Part shown: positions 52,657 to 61,013 of the stretch, one piece after another
How the letters are laid out: every line of letters starts with the position of its first letter
Position numbering within the stretch: the first letter of the stretch is position 1
DNA from: Gammaproteobacteria bacterium
GTDB taxonomy: Bacteria; Pseudomonadota; Gammaproteobacteria; Pseudomonadales; Halieaceae
Direction of reading: 5' to 3'
Assembly: GCA_024742415.1 (NCBI GenBank)
Contig: JANSYN010000001.1
Coordinates: 186,001-250,000, forward strand
Length of the DNA: 64,000 nucleotides
Translations under genes and position numbers: made by a program
Notes under the pieces: generated by a model
What the model was told of the DNA's origin: nothing
Seen by the model: only the letters and a program-made list of their open reading frames with translations
Database searches by the model: none

Positions 52657-54219
52657 GTGCGCAGCATTTCAGTGCAAAGAAATGGTAACACGCAATGGGT
52701 ATTCGCGCTGCTGGCGAGTGTTCTGCTCCACGGGTGTGGCACTAATCCGGTTACTGGGGAAACCGAGCTGCAATTCATTTCAACCACGCAGGAAATACGC
52801 ATGGGAGAGCAGGCGTATTTTCCGACACGCCAGGTGCAGGGGGGAGATTACGTGGTGCATCCCCAGGTTACCGATTATGTCAGGCGCGTGAATGGACGTT
52901 TAACGGCGGTGGCGCATCGGGACCTGCCATTTGAGATTGTTGTGCTGAACAGTTCGGTGCCCAATGCCTGGGCCATGCCCGGAGGCAAGATGGCGATCAA
53001 CCGCGGTTTGCTGGTGCAGTTGCAAAGCGAGGCGGAACTGGCTGCCGTGCTTGGCCATGAGATCGTGCACTCGGCCGCGCGGCACAGTGCGCAGGCACAG
53101 GAGCGTGGCATGCTGCTTCAAGGCGGCTTGATGGCGGCGCAGATAGCCGGTGCGGGCAGTGACTACCGCGATCTTATCGCAGGCGGGGCCATGCTGGGCG
53201 CGCAGTTGATTAGCACCCGCTATGGCCGCGAAGCGGAGCTGGAATCAGACCGCTACGGTATGGAATATATGTTCGCCGCCGGTTACAACCCCGCCGCGGC
53301 GATTGATCTGCAGAACACGTTTGTCAAGCTCTCCCAGGGCAGGCCATCAAGTTGGGTCGATGGATTGTTCGCCTCACACCCGCCTTCTGAAGAACGTGTG
53401 GCGCGCAATCGCGAAACTGCCGCGCGCCTGGGTGGTACGAATCTGGAGTATGGGAGGGAGCGCTACAGAAAAGCGATTGCCCCCCTGCTGCAGGACCAGC
53501 CCGCCTACGATGCCCATGATGCCGCATTGAAGGCCGCGCAGGGGAACGAATTTCAGCAGGCCAATGCATTGATAGACAAGGCCATCAGGTTGCAGCCGGC
53601 GGAGGCGAAGTTCTACGGCTTGAAGGGTGATCTGGCGCTTGCAGGTAAGCAGTATGCGCAGGCGTCACGCTGGTACGACAAGGCGATAGACCGGTATCCG
53701 CAGTACTTTGCATTTCACCTGCAGCAAGGGCTGGCGAAAAAGGAAAGCGGCGATGCCGCAGGTGCCAGGCGGGCGCTGGAGCGCAGTAATCAACTGGTGC
53801 CCACACCCATTGCACAGAAGTTGCTCGGGGATCTGGCGATTCTCGCCGGCGATGAAACAACTGCCGTACAGTACTACCAGGCGGCATCAACCTCGCGGTC
53901 CGAGACGGGCGAAGCCGCGCGGGTTGCTCTTGCCAGAATCGAGTTGGAGGAGAATCCCGCAAAATACGTGAAGAGCCAACTGATGCTCGATAAGCAGGGC
54001 AGGATTGTGGTGGTGATACAGAATCAGGCCCCGGTGGCGGTGCAGGCAGTGGAGGTTCTGGTAGTGCCTGTTGACCAGGCTGGTCGTCAATCCGGAGCAG
54101 GCCAACGCTATGCGTTGCGCCAAACGCTGGCGTCCGGCGCGCAAACCCGTGTTGTGACGAGTCTGCCGGCACAGGCAAGGCTGCGCGCGGTGGTGAGCCG
54201 AGCACAGCTTGTCCGTTAG
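52657..54219 (+). CDS. M48-family metalloprotease lipoprotein with TPR repeats (BepA-like)
   Basis: A 520-residue protein. GTG 52657 has AGGGAG 6 bases upstream and gives a signal peptide with lipobox 'LLHGC' (Cys27). The zinc site is 'GHEIVHSAARH' (HEXXH at 134-138) with third ligand Glu194 in 'EAELESDRYG'. TPR-like repeats fill about 270-430, followed by a small beta-rich C-terminal domain. BepA-type proteins degrade or assist misassembled outer-membrane proteins. It is divergent from the PEP-CTERM gene and convergent with the ltp2-like gene, 13 bp apart. Confidence 0.9.
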   Translation: MRSISVQRNGNTQWVFALLASVLLHGCGTNPVTGETELQFISTTQEIRMGEQAYFPTRQVQGGDYVVHPQVTDYVRRVNGRLTAVAHRDLPFEIVVLNSSVPNAWAMPGGKMAINRGLLVQLQSEAELAAVLGHEIVHSAARHSAQAQERGMLLQGGLMAAQIAGAGSDYRDLIAGGAMLGAQLISTRYGREAELESDRYGMEYMFAAGYNPAAAIDLQNTFVKLSQGRPSSWVDGLFASHPPSEERVARNRETAARLGGTNLEYGRERYRKAIAPLLQDQPAYDAHDAALKAAQGNEFQQANALIDKAIRLQPAEAKFYGLKGDLALAGKQYAQASRWYDKAIDRYPQYFAFHLQQGLAKKESGDAAGARRALERSNQLVPTPIAQKLLGDLAILAGDETTAVQYYQAASTSRSETGEAARVALARIELEENPAKYVKSQLMLDKQGRIVVVIQNQAPVAVQAVEVLVVPVDQAGRQSGAGQRYALRQTLASGAQTRVVTSLPAQARLRAVVSRAQLVR

Positions 54220-54232
54220 GGTTGGCGGCGCG

Positions 54233-55408
54233 TTAGTCCAGCTTGCCGAGCAGCGCGCCGCCAGTGGGTATGCCAACACCGGAGGTGACCAGTGCGTGGT
54301 TGACGTCTTTTTCTGGTTGGTTGCGAGACTGCCCGCGCACCAGCCGCGTTGCTTCGACGATGCCGTTCACACCGTGTATGTATGCCTCCGAGAGCTGTCC
54401 GCCGTGGGTGTTGGTAGGCAGGCGTCCGTCCGGACGCAGTGCGCCATCGAGCACAAAGTCACCTGATTCGCCAAAGCCACAAAATCCCCAGGCTTCGAGC
54501 TGCCACAGCACGATAGGCGAGAACGCGTCATAAATGACGGCGGCGTCGATATCGTCAACGGTCAGGCCGCTCATCTCGAAACAATTTTTGGCGGCGATCT
54601 CCATTTCCGGAATCGCGGCGAACTCCTCGCGATAAAAGGAGGTCATTTGTTCCTGGTCGGCTGCGGCTGCCTGCGCGATGCCGCGCACGCTGACGCCCGG
54701 CTGCCGCAGGTCGCGTGCCCGTTCCGGTGTGGTGACGATCACGCAGGAGCCGCCGTCACTTTCCTGACAGCAATCAAACAATTGCAGTGGATCAGCAATC
54801 ATGCGGGCGGCGTCATACTCTGCGCGATCGAAGTTGCGCTGGTAGAAAAACGCATTGGGATTGTTCAGGGCATACTGGCGCGTGGAATGCGCCACCTCAA
54901 AGAGCGCATCCCTGGTCACGCCTGTGTTGTGCATCCAGCGCTGCGTGAACATCGCGACCCATGATGCGGGTGTCAATAAGCCATAGGGCATGTACCAGCC
55001 CCAGTGAATGGCATCGGCGGTCATGATGTCGCCGGAGACGCCATCTGAAAAGCGGTGGCCGGAGCGACCGTTAAGGGCCCGGTAGACTGCAACGCACTCT
55101 GCCATGCCCGTTGCTACTGCCATAACAGCCTGGTGCAGGCTGCCGGTGGCGGCGCCGCCGCCGTAGTGCGAGCGTCCCCAGAAGGTCATGTCGCCACAGC
55201 CAACGGCGCGCGCTACTTCAATCTCGTCGTTGCTGTCCATGGTGAAGGTCGCGAAACCGTCGATATCGGAAGGCTTCAGCCCGGCATCATCAATCGCGCC
55301 CTTGACGGCCTGGGCCGCCAGCGACAGCTCGGAAACGCCGGAGTTCTTTGAAAACTCAGTATTGGCAACGCCGACAATCACGGCCTTGTCCTTGATATTG
55401 GCAACCAT
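54233..55408 (-). CDS. ltp2: Thiolase-fold lipid-transfer protein, steroid retro-aldolase Ltp2-like
   Basis: A 391-residue non-decarboxylating thiolase-fold protein. Hallmarks shared with mycobacterial Ltp2 are 'FSKNSGVSELSLAAQAV', 'FATFTMDSNDEIEVARAVG', 'HYGGGAATGSLHQAV', 'LFDCCQESDGGSCVIV' and 'PTNTHGGQLSEAYIHGVNGI'. Ltp2 with ChsH2's DUF35 domain splits the 17-hydroxy side-chain CoA thioester into a 17-ketosteroid and propionyl-CoA. The gene is last in the operon after chsH2 and chsH1, 2 bp from chsH1, the same grouping as in the mycobacterial igr operon. Confidence 0.87.
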   Translation of the reverse strand: MVANIKDKAVIVGVANTEFSKNSGVSELSLAAQAVKGAIDDAGLKPSDIDGFATFTMDSNDEIEVARAVGCGDMTFWGRSHYGGGAATGSLHQAVMAVATGMAECVAVYRALNGRSGHRFSDGVSGDIMTADAIHWGWYMPYGLLTPASWVAMFTQRWMHNTGVTRDALFEVAHSTRQYALNNPNAFFYQRNFDRAEYDAARMIADPLQLFDCCQESDGGSCVIVTTPERARDLRQPGVSVRGIAQAAAADQEQMTSFYREEFAAIPEMEIAAKNCFEMSGLTVDDIDAAVIYDAFSPIVLWQLEAWGFCGFGESGDFVLDGALRPDGRLPTNTHGGQLSEAYIHGVNGIVEATRLVRGQSRNQPEKDVNHALVTSGVGIPTGGALLGKLD

Positions 55409-55410
55409 GA

Positions 55411-55842
55411 TCAGGCCTCCTGCGGCAGTGTCAGTTGAACGGTGCCCTGCATGTGCATGCCCCAGATATTGTTTTCGCCGAGCACGGTGATATCCACGCG
55501 CCCGGTACTTGCGTCTACGGCAGTCACTTCGCCGGTCATGGTCATTACCATACCGGGTAGGTTCGGGGCACCCAGCTTGAGGTCAATCGAGTTGACGAAC
55601 GCCTCGGGGCCGGACCAGTCAGTGGCATAGCGCGTCATCAGGCCCTGGCTGGTCAGGATGTTCATAAACACGTCGGGTAGCCCGGTGGCCTGTGCCTCCG
55701 CCTTGCTGTGGTGTACGGGTTCGAAGTCGCGTGTGGCCAGTGCGCCGCACACCACCAGGCCCGTGGTGATATCGATGTCAACCGCTTCGAGTGTGTCGCC
55801 GACGGAAACTTCGGCGCAGGTCAGTGTCTTGTAGTCAGTCAT
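55411..55842 (-). CDS. chsH1: MaoC hydratase subunit, ChsH1-like
   Basis: A 143-residue single hotdog with the hydratase Asp/His in 'ATRDFEPVHHSKAEA' and 'GLPDVFMNILTSQGLMTRYA'. In Mycobacterium ChsH1 is the catalytic half of a heterotetramer with ChsH2 that hydrates the three-carbon steroid side-chain enoyl-CoA. The gene sits 11 bp after chsH2 and 2 bp before ltp2, so subunits are probably co-translated. Confidence 0.87.
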   Translation of the reverse strand: MTDYKTLTCAEVSVGDTLEAVDIDITTGLVVCGALATRDFEPVHHSKAEAQATGLPDVFMNILTSQGLMTRYATDWSGPEAFVNSIDLKLGAPNLPGMVMTMTGEVTAVDASTGRVDITVLGENNIWGMHMQGTVQLTLPQEA

Positions 55843-55853
55843 GATCAGACTCC

Positions 55854-56813
55854 TTACGCCGGGTAGAATTGGGGTAGCATGGTTTTGTCATCAACTTGCT
55901 CAACCTTGCCTTTGAGCTTCATGCCGATGAACACATCGTCGTACTCACAATCGACGATGTTCGACACGATGTTCGTGCCCTCGGCCAGTTGAATAACGGC
56001 ACAGATTGGGTCCTTCGGATAGCCGGGAATTTTCGGATGGCGCAGCGCCGTGTAAGAGAGCACCTCGCCTTCTAGGGTTGACTCGATGGAGTCCCAGGCC
56101 ATGGATTGACACTGGCCACACATGGGGCGGGGAGGGTGGCGCAATGTCTGGCAGTCCTTGCAGCGCTGGATCAGCACCTTGCCCTCGTCGCAGGCCTCCC
56201 ACCACCAGCCGTTGTCGTGGCCGCGCGGAGAAGCGATGCGCGTGGGAACCTCGAGTGCGTTATCGTCAGCGGCAGCCGCTGCAGGTAGCTCCTGTGGGAT
56301 GAACTTCAACACCTTGAAGCGCTGTGTGCCGACCACCTCGCCGTTCTGGTCGGTGAAGGTCGACAGTGTCTCGAAGAAGTATCCGGTGCCGCGCGATGTT
56401 GTCTTGCGCTCGGAGATATTGTCGATCACCATTTGTATGGTGATGTTGTCTCCGGGGCTGACCTCCTTGAAGTATTCCTGCTTGACGTTGGTGCCCAGCA
56501 CGCCGGTAAAGCCGTAGTCGTTGAACATGGCGACGAGGTTGGACTGCGCGTTGGGTGCGCGGCCCCTGGTGACCTGGAAACCCTCCTGCCCCCAGACATA
56601 CATCATCGCGGGCGGTGCAATGGTTTTGCCGCGCTTGCTGCTGGCGGCCCATGCCGGATCGAGATAAGCGGGGTTGGTTTCCCCGATGACTTCAGCCCAT
56701 TGGCGAATCATGGGCAGGTTGACGTCGTCCGGGGCCGGGGTGGGTGGGTATACTTCCTGGCCTACGAAGGCGTAAATCTTTTCTTCAAAGACTTTTTGCT
56801 CATCAGCGTTCAT
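55854..56813 (-). CDS. chsH2: MaoC/DUF35 two-domain subunit, ChsH2-like
   Basis: A 319-residue protein. The N-terminal hotdog (about 1-165) has 'GETNPAYLDPAWAASSKRGK' and 'IAPPAMMYVWGQEG'. The C-terminal part carries a zinc ribbon with four cysteines ('CKDCQTLRHPPRPMCGQCQS') and an OB fold, the DUF35 module that docks Ltp2 in the known complex. ATG 56813 gives the family-like start 'MNADEQKVFEEKIYAFVG'; the open frame reaches 56981 but those residues look non-coding. A 204-bp gap to the upstream acyl-CoA dehydrogenase includes a GGGCGC/GCGCCC hairpin, so a separate promoter is possible. Confidence 0.87.
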   Translation of the reverse strand: MNADEQKVFEEKIYAFVGQEVYPPTPAPDDVNLPMIRQWAEVIGETNPAYLDPAWAASSKRGKTIAPPAMMYVWGQEGFQVTRGRAPNAQSNLVAMFNDYGFTGVLGTNVKQEYFKEVSPGDNITIQMVIDNISERKTTSRGTGYFFETLSTFTDQNGEVVGTQRFKVLKFIPQELPAAAAADDNALEVPTRIASPRGHDNGWWWEACDEGKVLIQRCKDCQTLRHPPRPMCGQCQSMAWDSIESTLEGEVLSYTALRHPKIPGYPKDPICAVIQLAEGTNIVSNIVDCEYDDVFIGMKLKGKVEQVDDKTMLPQFYPA

Positions 56814-56982
56814 GGTGGAATGTCTTCCTCTTTGTCGGGGTAGCTCGTTTCGGAATGTATGCAGAAAAACCGTTATGGACGCGTCATCGTGCCTGTGCGT
56901 CAGTGTCCTGTTATGTCGTAGCGCACCGCTTGTTTTATTGCTGTGTTGAGCGGCGCTGGAAGTCTGCAGTTGTGGTCGCAAA

Positions 56983-57004
56983 GGGCGCCGCAGGAGCAGC
57001 GCCC
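56983..57004. other. Small hairpin between acyl-CoA dehydrogenase and chsH2 genes
   Basis: GGGCGC and GCGCCC with a 10-nt loop just downstream (minus-strand sense) of the dehydrogenase stop. No T-run; it might stabilise the upstream message end rather than terminate. Confidence 0.35.
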
Positions 57005-57017
57005 GGTGCGACAGCCG

Positions 57018-58190
57018 CTAGCGGTGTATCGGCATGCCCAGGCCATGGGTTGCAACGAGGCCGCGTAGCACTTCCACCACGCCACCGCCGAAGGTGTTGA
57101 TGGTAGCACGGCGGTATTCATGTTCCAGGTTGCCGTGCAGCACAGTGCCCTCACTGGTCGAGGCCACCAGCGCATGCGGGCCGACCACGTCCATCATCAG
57201 CCGGCACAACTCCAGCATGATTTCCGTAGAGTACACTTTGATGGCGGAAGGAAACACCGGATCCATCGACTGCTGGTCAAGCTGCCATGACATGCGCGCG
57301 TTCATGACGCGCATGGCTTCAAGGTGCGCGTAGCATTCCGCCAGGTTGCGCTGTGCGGTAGGGTCATCGATGACGCGACGACCGTTGGCATCGGTGGTGT
57401 TGCGAGCCCAGGCCATGATGTCGCGAAACAGCTTCCAGCCCTGTATGCCCCAGGCAGCCAGGCCAACCCGTTCGTGATTGAGTTGTTCGGTAATCAGGCG
57501 CCAGCCGCCGTTCTCTTCGCCGACAATCATATCCAGCGGCACTTTGACGTTGTCATAATAGGTCACGTTGGTATGGACGCCACCGACTGTGTTGATCGGT
57601 CCGCGCGAAAAGCCGGGGTCTTTGGTATCCGCAACCAGGATAGAGATGCCTTTGTGCTTTTTGACCTCTGTATCAGTGCGCACCGCCAGGAAAATGTAAT
57701 CTGCACCCTCGGCGCCACTGGTAAATATCTTACTGCCGTTGACCACGTAGTGATCGCCGTTTTTCACCGCAGAGGTGGTCAGTGCGGCAAGGTCAGTACC
57801 CGCGCTGGGCTCGGTGTAGCCGATCGCAAAGTGCAGTTCGCCGCTGGCGATGCCAGGCAGGAAGCGCGCCTTTTGTTCATCGGTACCCTGGCTCATGATG
57901 GCCGGGCCCACCGTATTGAGGGTTACGAAAGGGGTAGGGGCGCCGGCCAACAGCGCCTCTTCATAGCGGATAAGCTGCTCGCTTTCGGTCAGGCCGCGGC
58001 CGCCGTACTCCTCGGGCCAGCCGATGGCCAGCATGCCGTCCTTGCCCTGCTGCCGGATCAGCGCCTTGTAGAGGTCGCCGCTTTCAGCATTGCGCAGTTC
58101 CTCGCGATGTTCTGGCTTGATCAGCCCGCTGAAGTAGGCCCTGAATTCCTTGCGTAACTCGCGCTGGTGTTCTGTGTAATCGACAAACAT
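57018..58190 (-). CDS. Acyl-CoA dehydrogenase, steroid side-chain type subunit (FadE28/FadE29-like)
   Basis: A 390-residue flavoprotein. ATG 58190 has GGAGCGG upstream. FAD/substrate motifs 'GYTEPSAGTDLAALTTSAVK' and 'WQLDQQSMDPVFPSAIKVYS' are present. The C-terminus has 'INTFGGGVVEVLRGLVATHG', the FGGG..E..R form found in the subfamily that includes steroid-specific ACADs instead of the 'YEGT' catalytic loop of medium-chain enzymes. Such ACADs work as alpha2beta2 heterotetramers; the partner is probably the ACAD at 58984. It leads the minus-strand chsH2-chsH1-ltp2 operon. Confidence 0.86.
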   Translation of the reverse strand: MFVDYTEHQRELRKEFRAYFSGLIKPEHREELRNAESGDLYKALIRQQGKDGMLAIGWPEEYGGRGLTESEQLIRYEEALLAGAPTPFVTLNTVGPAIMSQGTDEQKARFLPGIASGELHFAIGYTEPSAGTDLAALTTSAVKNGDHYVVNGSKIFTSGAEGADYIFLAVRTDTEVKKHKGISILVADTKDPGFSRGPINTVGGVHTNVTYYDNVKVPLDMIVGEENGGWRLITEQLNHERVGLAAWGIQGWKLFRDIMAWARNTTDANGRRVIDDPTAQRNLAECYAHLEAMRVMNARMSWQLDQQSMDPVFPSAIKVYSTEIMLELCRLMMDVVGPHALVASTSEGTVLHGNLEHEYRRATINTFGGGVVEVLRGLVATHGLGMPIHR

Positions 58191-58219
58191 GGGTACCGCT
58201 CCGTGCAATTGATGGTTGT

Positions 58220-58247
58220 ATAATATTGATTTTGAATTCAAATTCAA
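58220..58247 (-). promoter_or_regulatory. Promoter with palindromic operator before the igr-like operon
   Basis: On the minus strand TTGAAT (58247-58242) and TATTAT (58225-58220) are spaced 16 bp. The 12-bp perfect palindrome TTTGAATTCAAA (58231-58242) fills the spacer and touches the -35. The TetR gene starts 20 bp to the right, so it probably represses both directions from this site. Confidence 0.65.
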
Positions 58248-58261
58248 CTATTTTGTGCGTC

Positions 58262-58972
58262 ATGTCCAGATCCGTTGCCAAACAGGAAGCCAAAGCCAGC
58301 ACCGGCGCACGCAGTGCGAAGGGCGAGCGCGCGCGGGCCGGTTTGAAGGAGGCGGCCCTGCGGGTGCTGGAGCGCGAGGGCTATCATCGCATGCGGATTT
58401 CCGACGTGACGCGTGAGGCGGGCGTGGCGCAGGGCCTGTTCTATCACTACTTCAAGGATCTCAAATCGCTGACCCTGGAAGTGCTCAGCGATTTCGCCAA
58501 TGCCGGGAACGACCCGGCACAGATTGAAAAAGACGTCGCCCGGGGCGACTGGTACGCCCGTATCTACGCACACAACCTGGTCATCGTGCGCAGCTATGCG
58601 CGCCGGCCCGGCATTATGCGCTGCCTGTTGCAGATGGCGGACGAGGACGAGGCATTCTCGGCCACGCTGCGCGGCAACTATCGCAACCAGCTGATGTGGC
58701 TGGTAGACCTGATGCCCAAACTGTTCCCGGATGTGCGTTTCCGCAAGCACCAGGCGCTGATGGTGGTGTATTCACTGGCAGGTATCGGGGAAGGGCTGCT
58801 GCGTGAGTATTTCATCAACGAAAGCAATACGCTGCGCGCCGCTGACCTGTCGGTAGAAGAATTCGCCGAGCTGTTATCCACCATGTATTACCGCGCCCTG
58901 TTCTTGCAAAACCCCGACGCGAAACAACTCAAATACACACGCAATCTCACCGCGATGGTGAGAGCTCACTGA
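58262..58972 (+). CDS. TetR-family regulator of the igr-like operon
   Basis: A 236-residue regulator. ATG 58262 is preferred to 58226, which would place the start inside the palindromic operator. HTH: 'MRISDVTREAGVAQGLFYHY' with 'FKDLKSLTLE'. The all-helical C-domain probably binds an acyl-CoA or steroid CoA ester, as KstR/KstR2 do in actinobacteria, though overall relation to those is not clear. It is followed by an ACAD gene 11 bp later and is divergent from the chsH2-chsH1-ltp2 operon. Confidence 0.88.
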   Translation: MSRSVAKQEAKASTGARSAKGERARAGLKEAALRVLEREGYHRMRISDVTREAGVAQGLFYHYFKDLKSLTLEVLSDFANAGNDPAQIEKDVARGDWYARIYAHNLVIVRSYARRPGIMRCLLQMADEDEAFSATLRGNYRNQLMWLVDLMPKLFPDVRFRKHQALMVVYSLAGIGEGLLREYFINESNTLRAADLSVEEFAELLSTMYYRALFLQNPDAKQLKYTRNLTAMVRAH

Positions 58973-58983
58973 GGTAGAAAACC

Positions 58984-60135
58984 ATGAATTTTTCGTTCAC
59001 TGAAGACCAACTGGCAATTCGTGACCTGGCCAGCCAGATTTTTGGCGACAGGGCCACCGATGAGTTCCTGCTGAGTTTCTCACGCACCGATGCCACCTAT
59101 GATGACGCCCTCTGGCAGACCCTGGGTGAGCAGGGTTTGCTGGGCATCGCCATCCCGGAGAGCGCCGGTGGTTCCGGCCTGGGCCTGATTGAGCTATGTC
59201 TGGTGCTCGAAGAGTTGGGTCGCCACGTGGCGCCTGTGCCGGTCTACGCCAGCCTGGTACTGGGCGGGCTGCCAATTGCGCAGTTCGGTAGCGATGAACA
59301 GCACGCACGCTACCTGCAGCCCCTGGCCAGCGGCGCTATAAAACTCAGTGCCGCCATTGCCGAGGAGGGTATGAACCCGGTGTTGGCTTCATCAGTGAGC
59401 GCGCAGCGCCAGGGCGATCAGTGGGTGCTCAACGGCGCTCGTTCTGTAGTGCCGGATGGGGCGGTGGCCAATGCCATTGTGGTGCCTGCCTCGACGGGTG
59501 AGGGCAAGACCACGTTTTTTATCGTCGACACGGCCGCCAGCGGCGTGCAGGTGACACCCATGGAAATCGGCCTGTCGAAACAGCGCGCGGCGCAGTTGAC
59601 GCTGACTGAGGTGACACTGGGCGACGACGCGGTGCTCGGCGCTGAAGGCGAAGGACAGGCCGTACTGGAGTGGCTGCTCGAGCGTGCCAATATTGGGCAT
59701 TGCGCGCTGCAGGTAGGCGTCACGGAAGAAGCCATGAAGCGCACGGCTGCCTACGTCAGCGAGCGCAAGCAGTTTGGTATTCCGCTGGGCTCTTTCCAGG
59801 CGCTGGCGATGCGTATGGCAGACAGCTATATCGACGTGGAAGCAATTCGCACCACCTACTGGCTGGCACTGTGGCGGCTCAGCGAAGGGCTGGATGCGCG
59901 CGCCGAAGTGCGTGCCGCCAAGTGGTGGGCCTGTGACGCTGCGCATCGTGTGGTGTCTACCTCGCAGCACCTGCACGGTGGTATGGGCGCGGATGTCGAG
60001 TATCCGATACACCGCTTCTTCCTGATGGCAAAGCTGATCAGCTACTCGCTGGGCAATGCCAGCCAGCAGTTGGAGCAACTGGGCAAGCTGCTTGCCGAGG
60101 ATGATTCTCTGGGCTTTCGCGCGCTGGAAGTGTAG
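58984..60135 (+). CDS. Acyl-CoA dehydrogenase, second subunit (FadE28/FadE29-like)
   Basis: A 383-residue flavoprotein starting 'MNFSFTEDQLAIRDLASQIF'. The mid-region has 'AIAEEGMNPVLASSV' and the C-terminal region 'HLHGGMGADVEYPIHRFFLM', typical of one member of the heteromeric steroid ACAD pairs. No canonical catalytic 'YEG' loop is visible at the end. Its coding next to the TetR and opposite the other ACAD suggests the two proteins form an alpha2beta2 enzyme that desaturates the steroid side-chain CoA ester. Confidence 0.86.
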   Translation: MNFSFTEDQLAIRDLASQIFGDRATDEFLLSFSRTDATYDDALWQTLGEQGLLGIAIPESAGGSGLGLIELCLVLEELGRHVAPVPVYASLVLGGLPIAQFGSDEQHARYLQPLASGAIKLSAAIAEEGMNPVLASSVSAQRQGDQWVLNGARSVVPDGAVANAIVVPASTGEGKTTFFIVDTAASGVQVTPMEIGLSKQRAAQLTLTEVTLGDDAVLGAEGEGQAVLEWLLERANIGHCALQVGVTEEAMKRTAAYVSERKQFGIPLGSFQALAMRMADSYIDVEAIRTTYWLALWRLSEGLDARAEVRAAKWWACDAAHRVVSTSQHLHGGMGADVEYPIHRFFLMAKLISYSLGNASQQLEQLGKLLAEDDSLGFRALEV

Positions 60136-60196
60136 CGTAAGCCTGCGCGACAACAACAATGTTATGGCCCGCGCCACGGCGGGGGCCGTGCACGCT

Positions 60197-60886
60197 ATGG
60201 AGGTGGTTTTGTCTGACACAACATCCGACACAACATCCGACACAACTTCTGGCACGTCACTGGAGGCCCGCATGGACAGGCTGGAATCCCTGGATGAGAT
60301 TCGCCAGTTGGTGGCCAAGTATTCTCTGTCTTTGGACATGCGCGATCTTGATGCGCACGTCAACCTGTTTGCCCATGATATTCGTGTCAGTCGCGAGCAC
60401 AGCGGGCGTGCGTACCTCAAGCGCTGGCTGGACGATACCCTGCGTTTGCAGTTCACTGGCACGTCGCACCATATCGGCAATCACATCATCGAGTTTGACG
60501 ACGCCGATCATGCCCACGGTGTGGTGTACTCCAAGAACGAGCATGAAACCCCGTGTGAGGATGGCTCAATAGAGTGGGTCATTATGCAAATGCTGTATTG
60601 GGATAACTACGAGCGAATCGACGGGCGCTGGTATTTTCGCCGCCGTTTGCCGTGCTACTGGTACGCCACCGACATCAACAAGCCGCCGGTGGGGGACAAC
60701 AAAATGCGCTGGCCAGACAGGGAGGCCTACGAAGGCGCCTACCACGCCCTGTGGCCAAGCTGGACGGAATTCTGGTCGTCACCACCTGGCGATGACGAGC
60801 CTCAGGTGGCCGCTCCGGCGCCGCTGGACGCCTTTTTGCAAACCATGCGTCGCGGCGCGCCGGAACCGCGTATCAGGGTCAGGTAA
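60197..60886 (+). CDS. SnoaL-like/NTF2-fold protein
   Basis: About 229 residues with an NTF2-like domain ('DEIRQLVAKYSLSLDMRDLD' and 'HHIGNHIIEFDDADHAHGVV'). Such proteins are ring cyclases, isomerases or dehydratases; the His pair and Tyr in 'VAKYSLSLD' are reminiscent of scytalone dehydratase-like members, but catalysis is unassigned. The start is uncertain: ATG 60197 is used, with TTG 60209 and ATG 60164 as alternatives. Three 12-bp repeats (60215-60250) encode the N-terminal 'SDTT' run. Confidence 0.7.
   Translation: MEVVLSDTTSDTTSDTTSGTSLEARMDRLESLDEIRQLVAKYSLSLDMRDLDAHVNLFAHDIRVSREHSGRAYLKRWLDDTLRLQFTGTSHHIGNHIIEFDDADHAHGVVYSKNEHETPCEDGSIEWVIMQMLYWDNYERIDGRWYFRRRLPCYWYATDINKPPVGDNKMRWPDREAYEGAYHALWPSWTEFWSSPPGDDEPQVAAPAPLDAFLQTMRRGAPEPRIRVR
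60215..60250 (+). repeat. Three 12-bp tandem repeats encoding SDTT
   Basis: GACACAACATCC-type units in tandem near the start of the SnoaL-like gene; the third copy carries one or two changes. They add a short Ser/Thr/Asp-rich N-terminus. Confidence 0.8.
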
Positions 60887-61013
60887 CTCGACTGTCCCGC
60901 GATGCGGCTGTATGGCCTTGCTGGCCGGTCGTCATCACTGCGTGGCCGCTATAGCACTGCGACAATAATAATCCAGGATTCAACCTTCGGACTTCATGAC
61001 AGTGGAAAGCACA

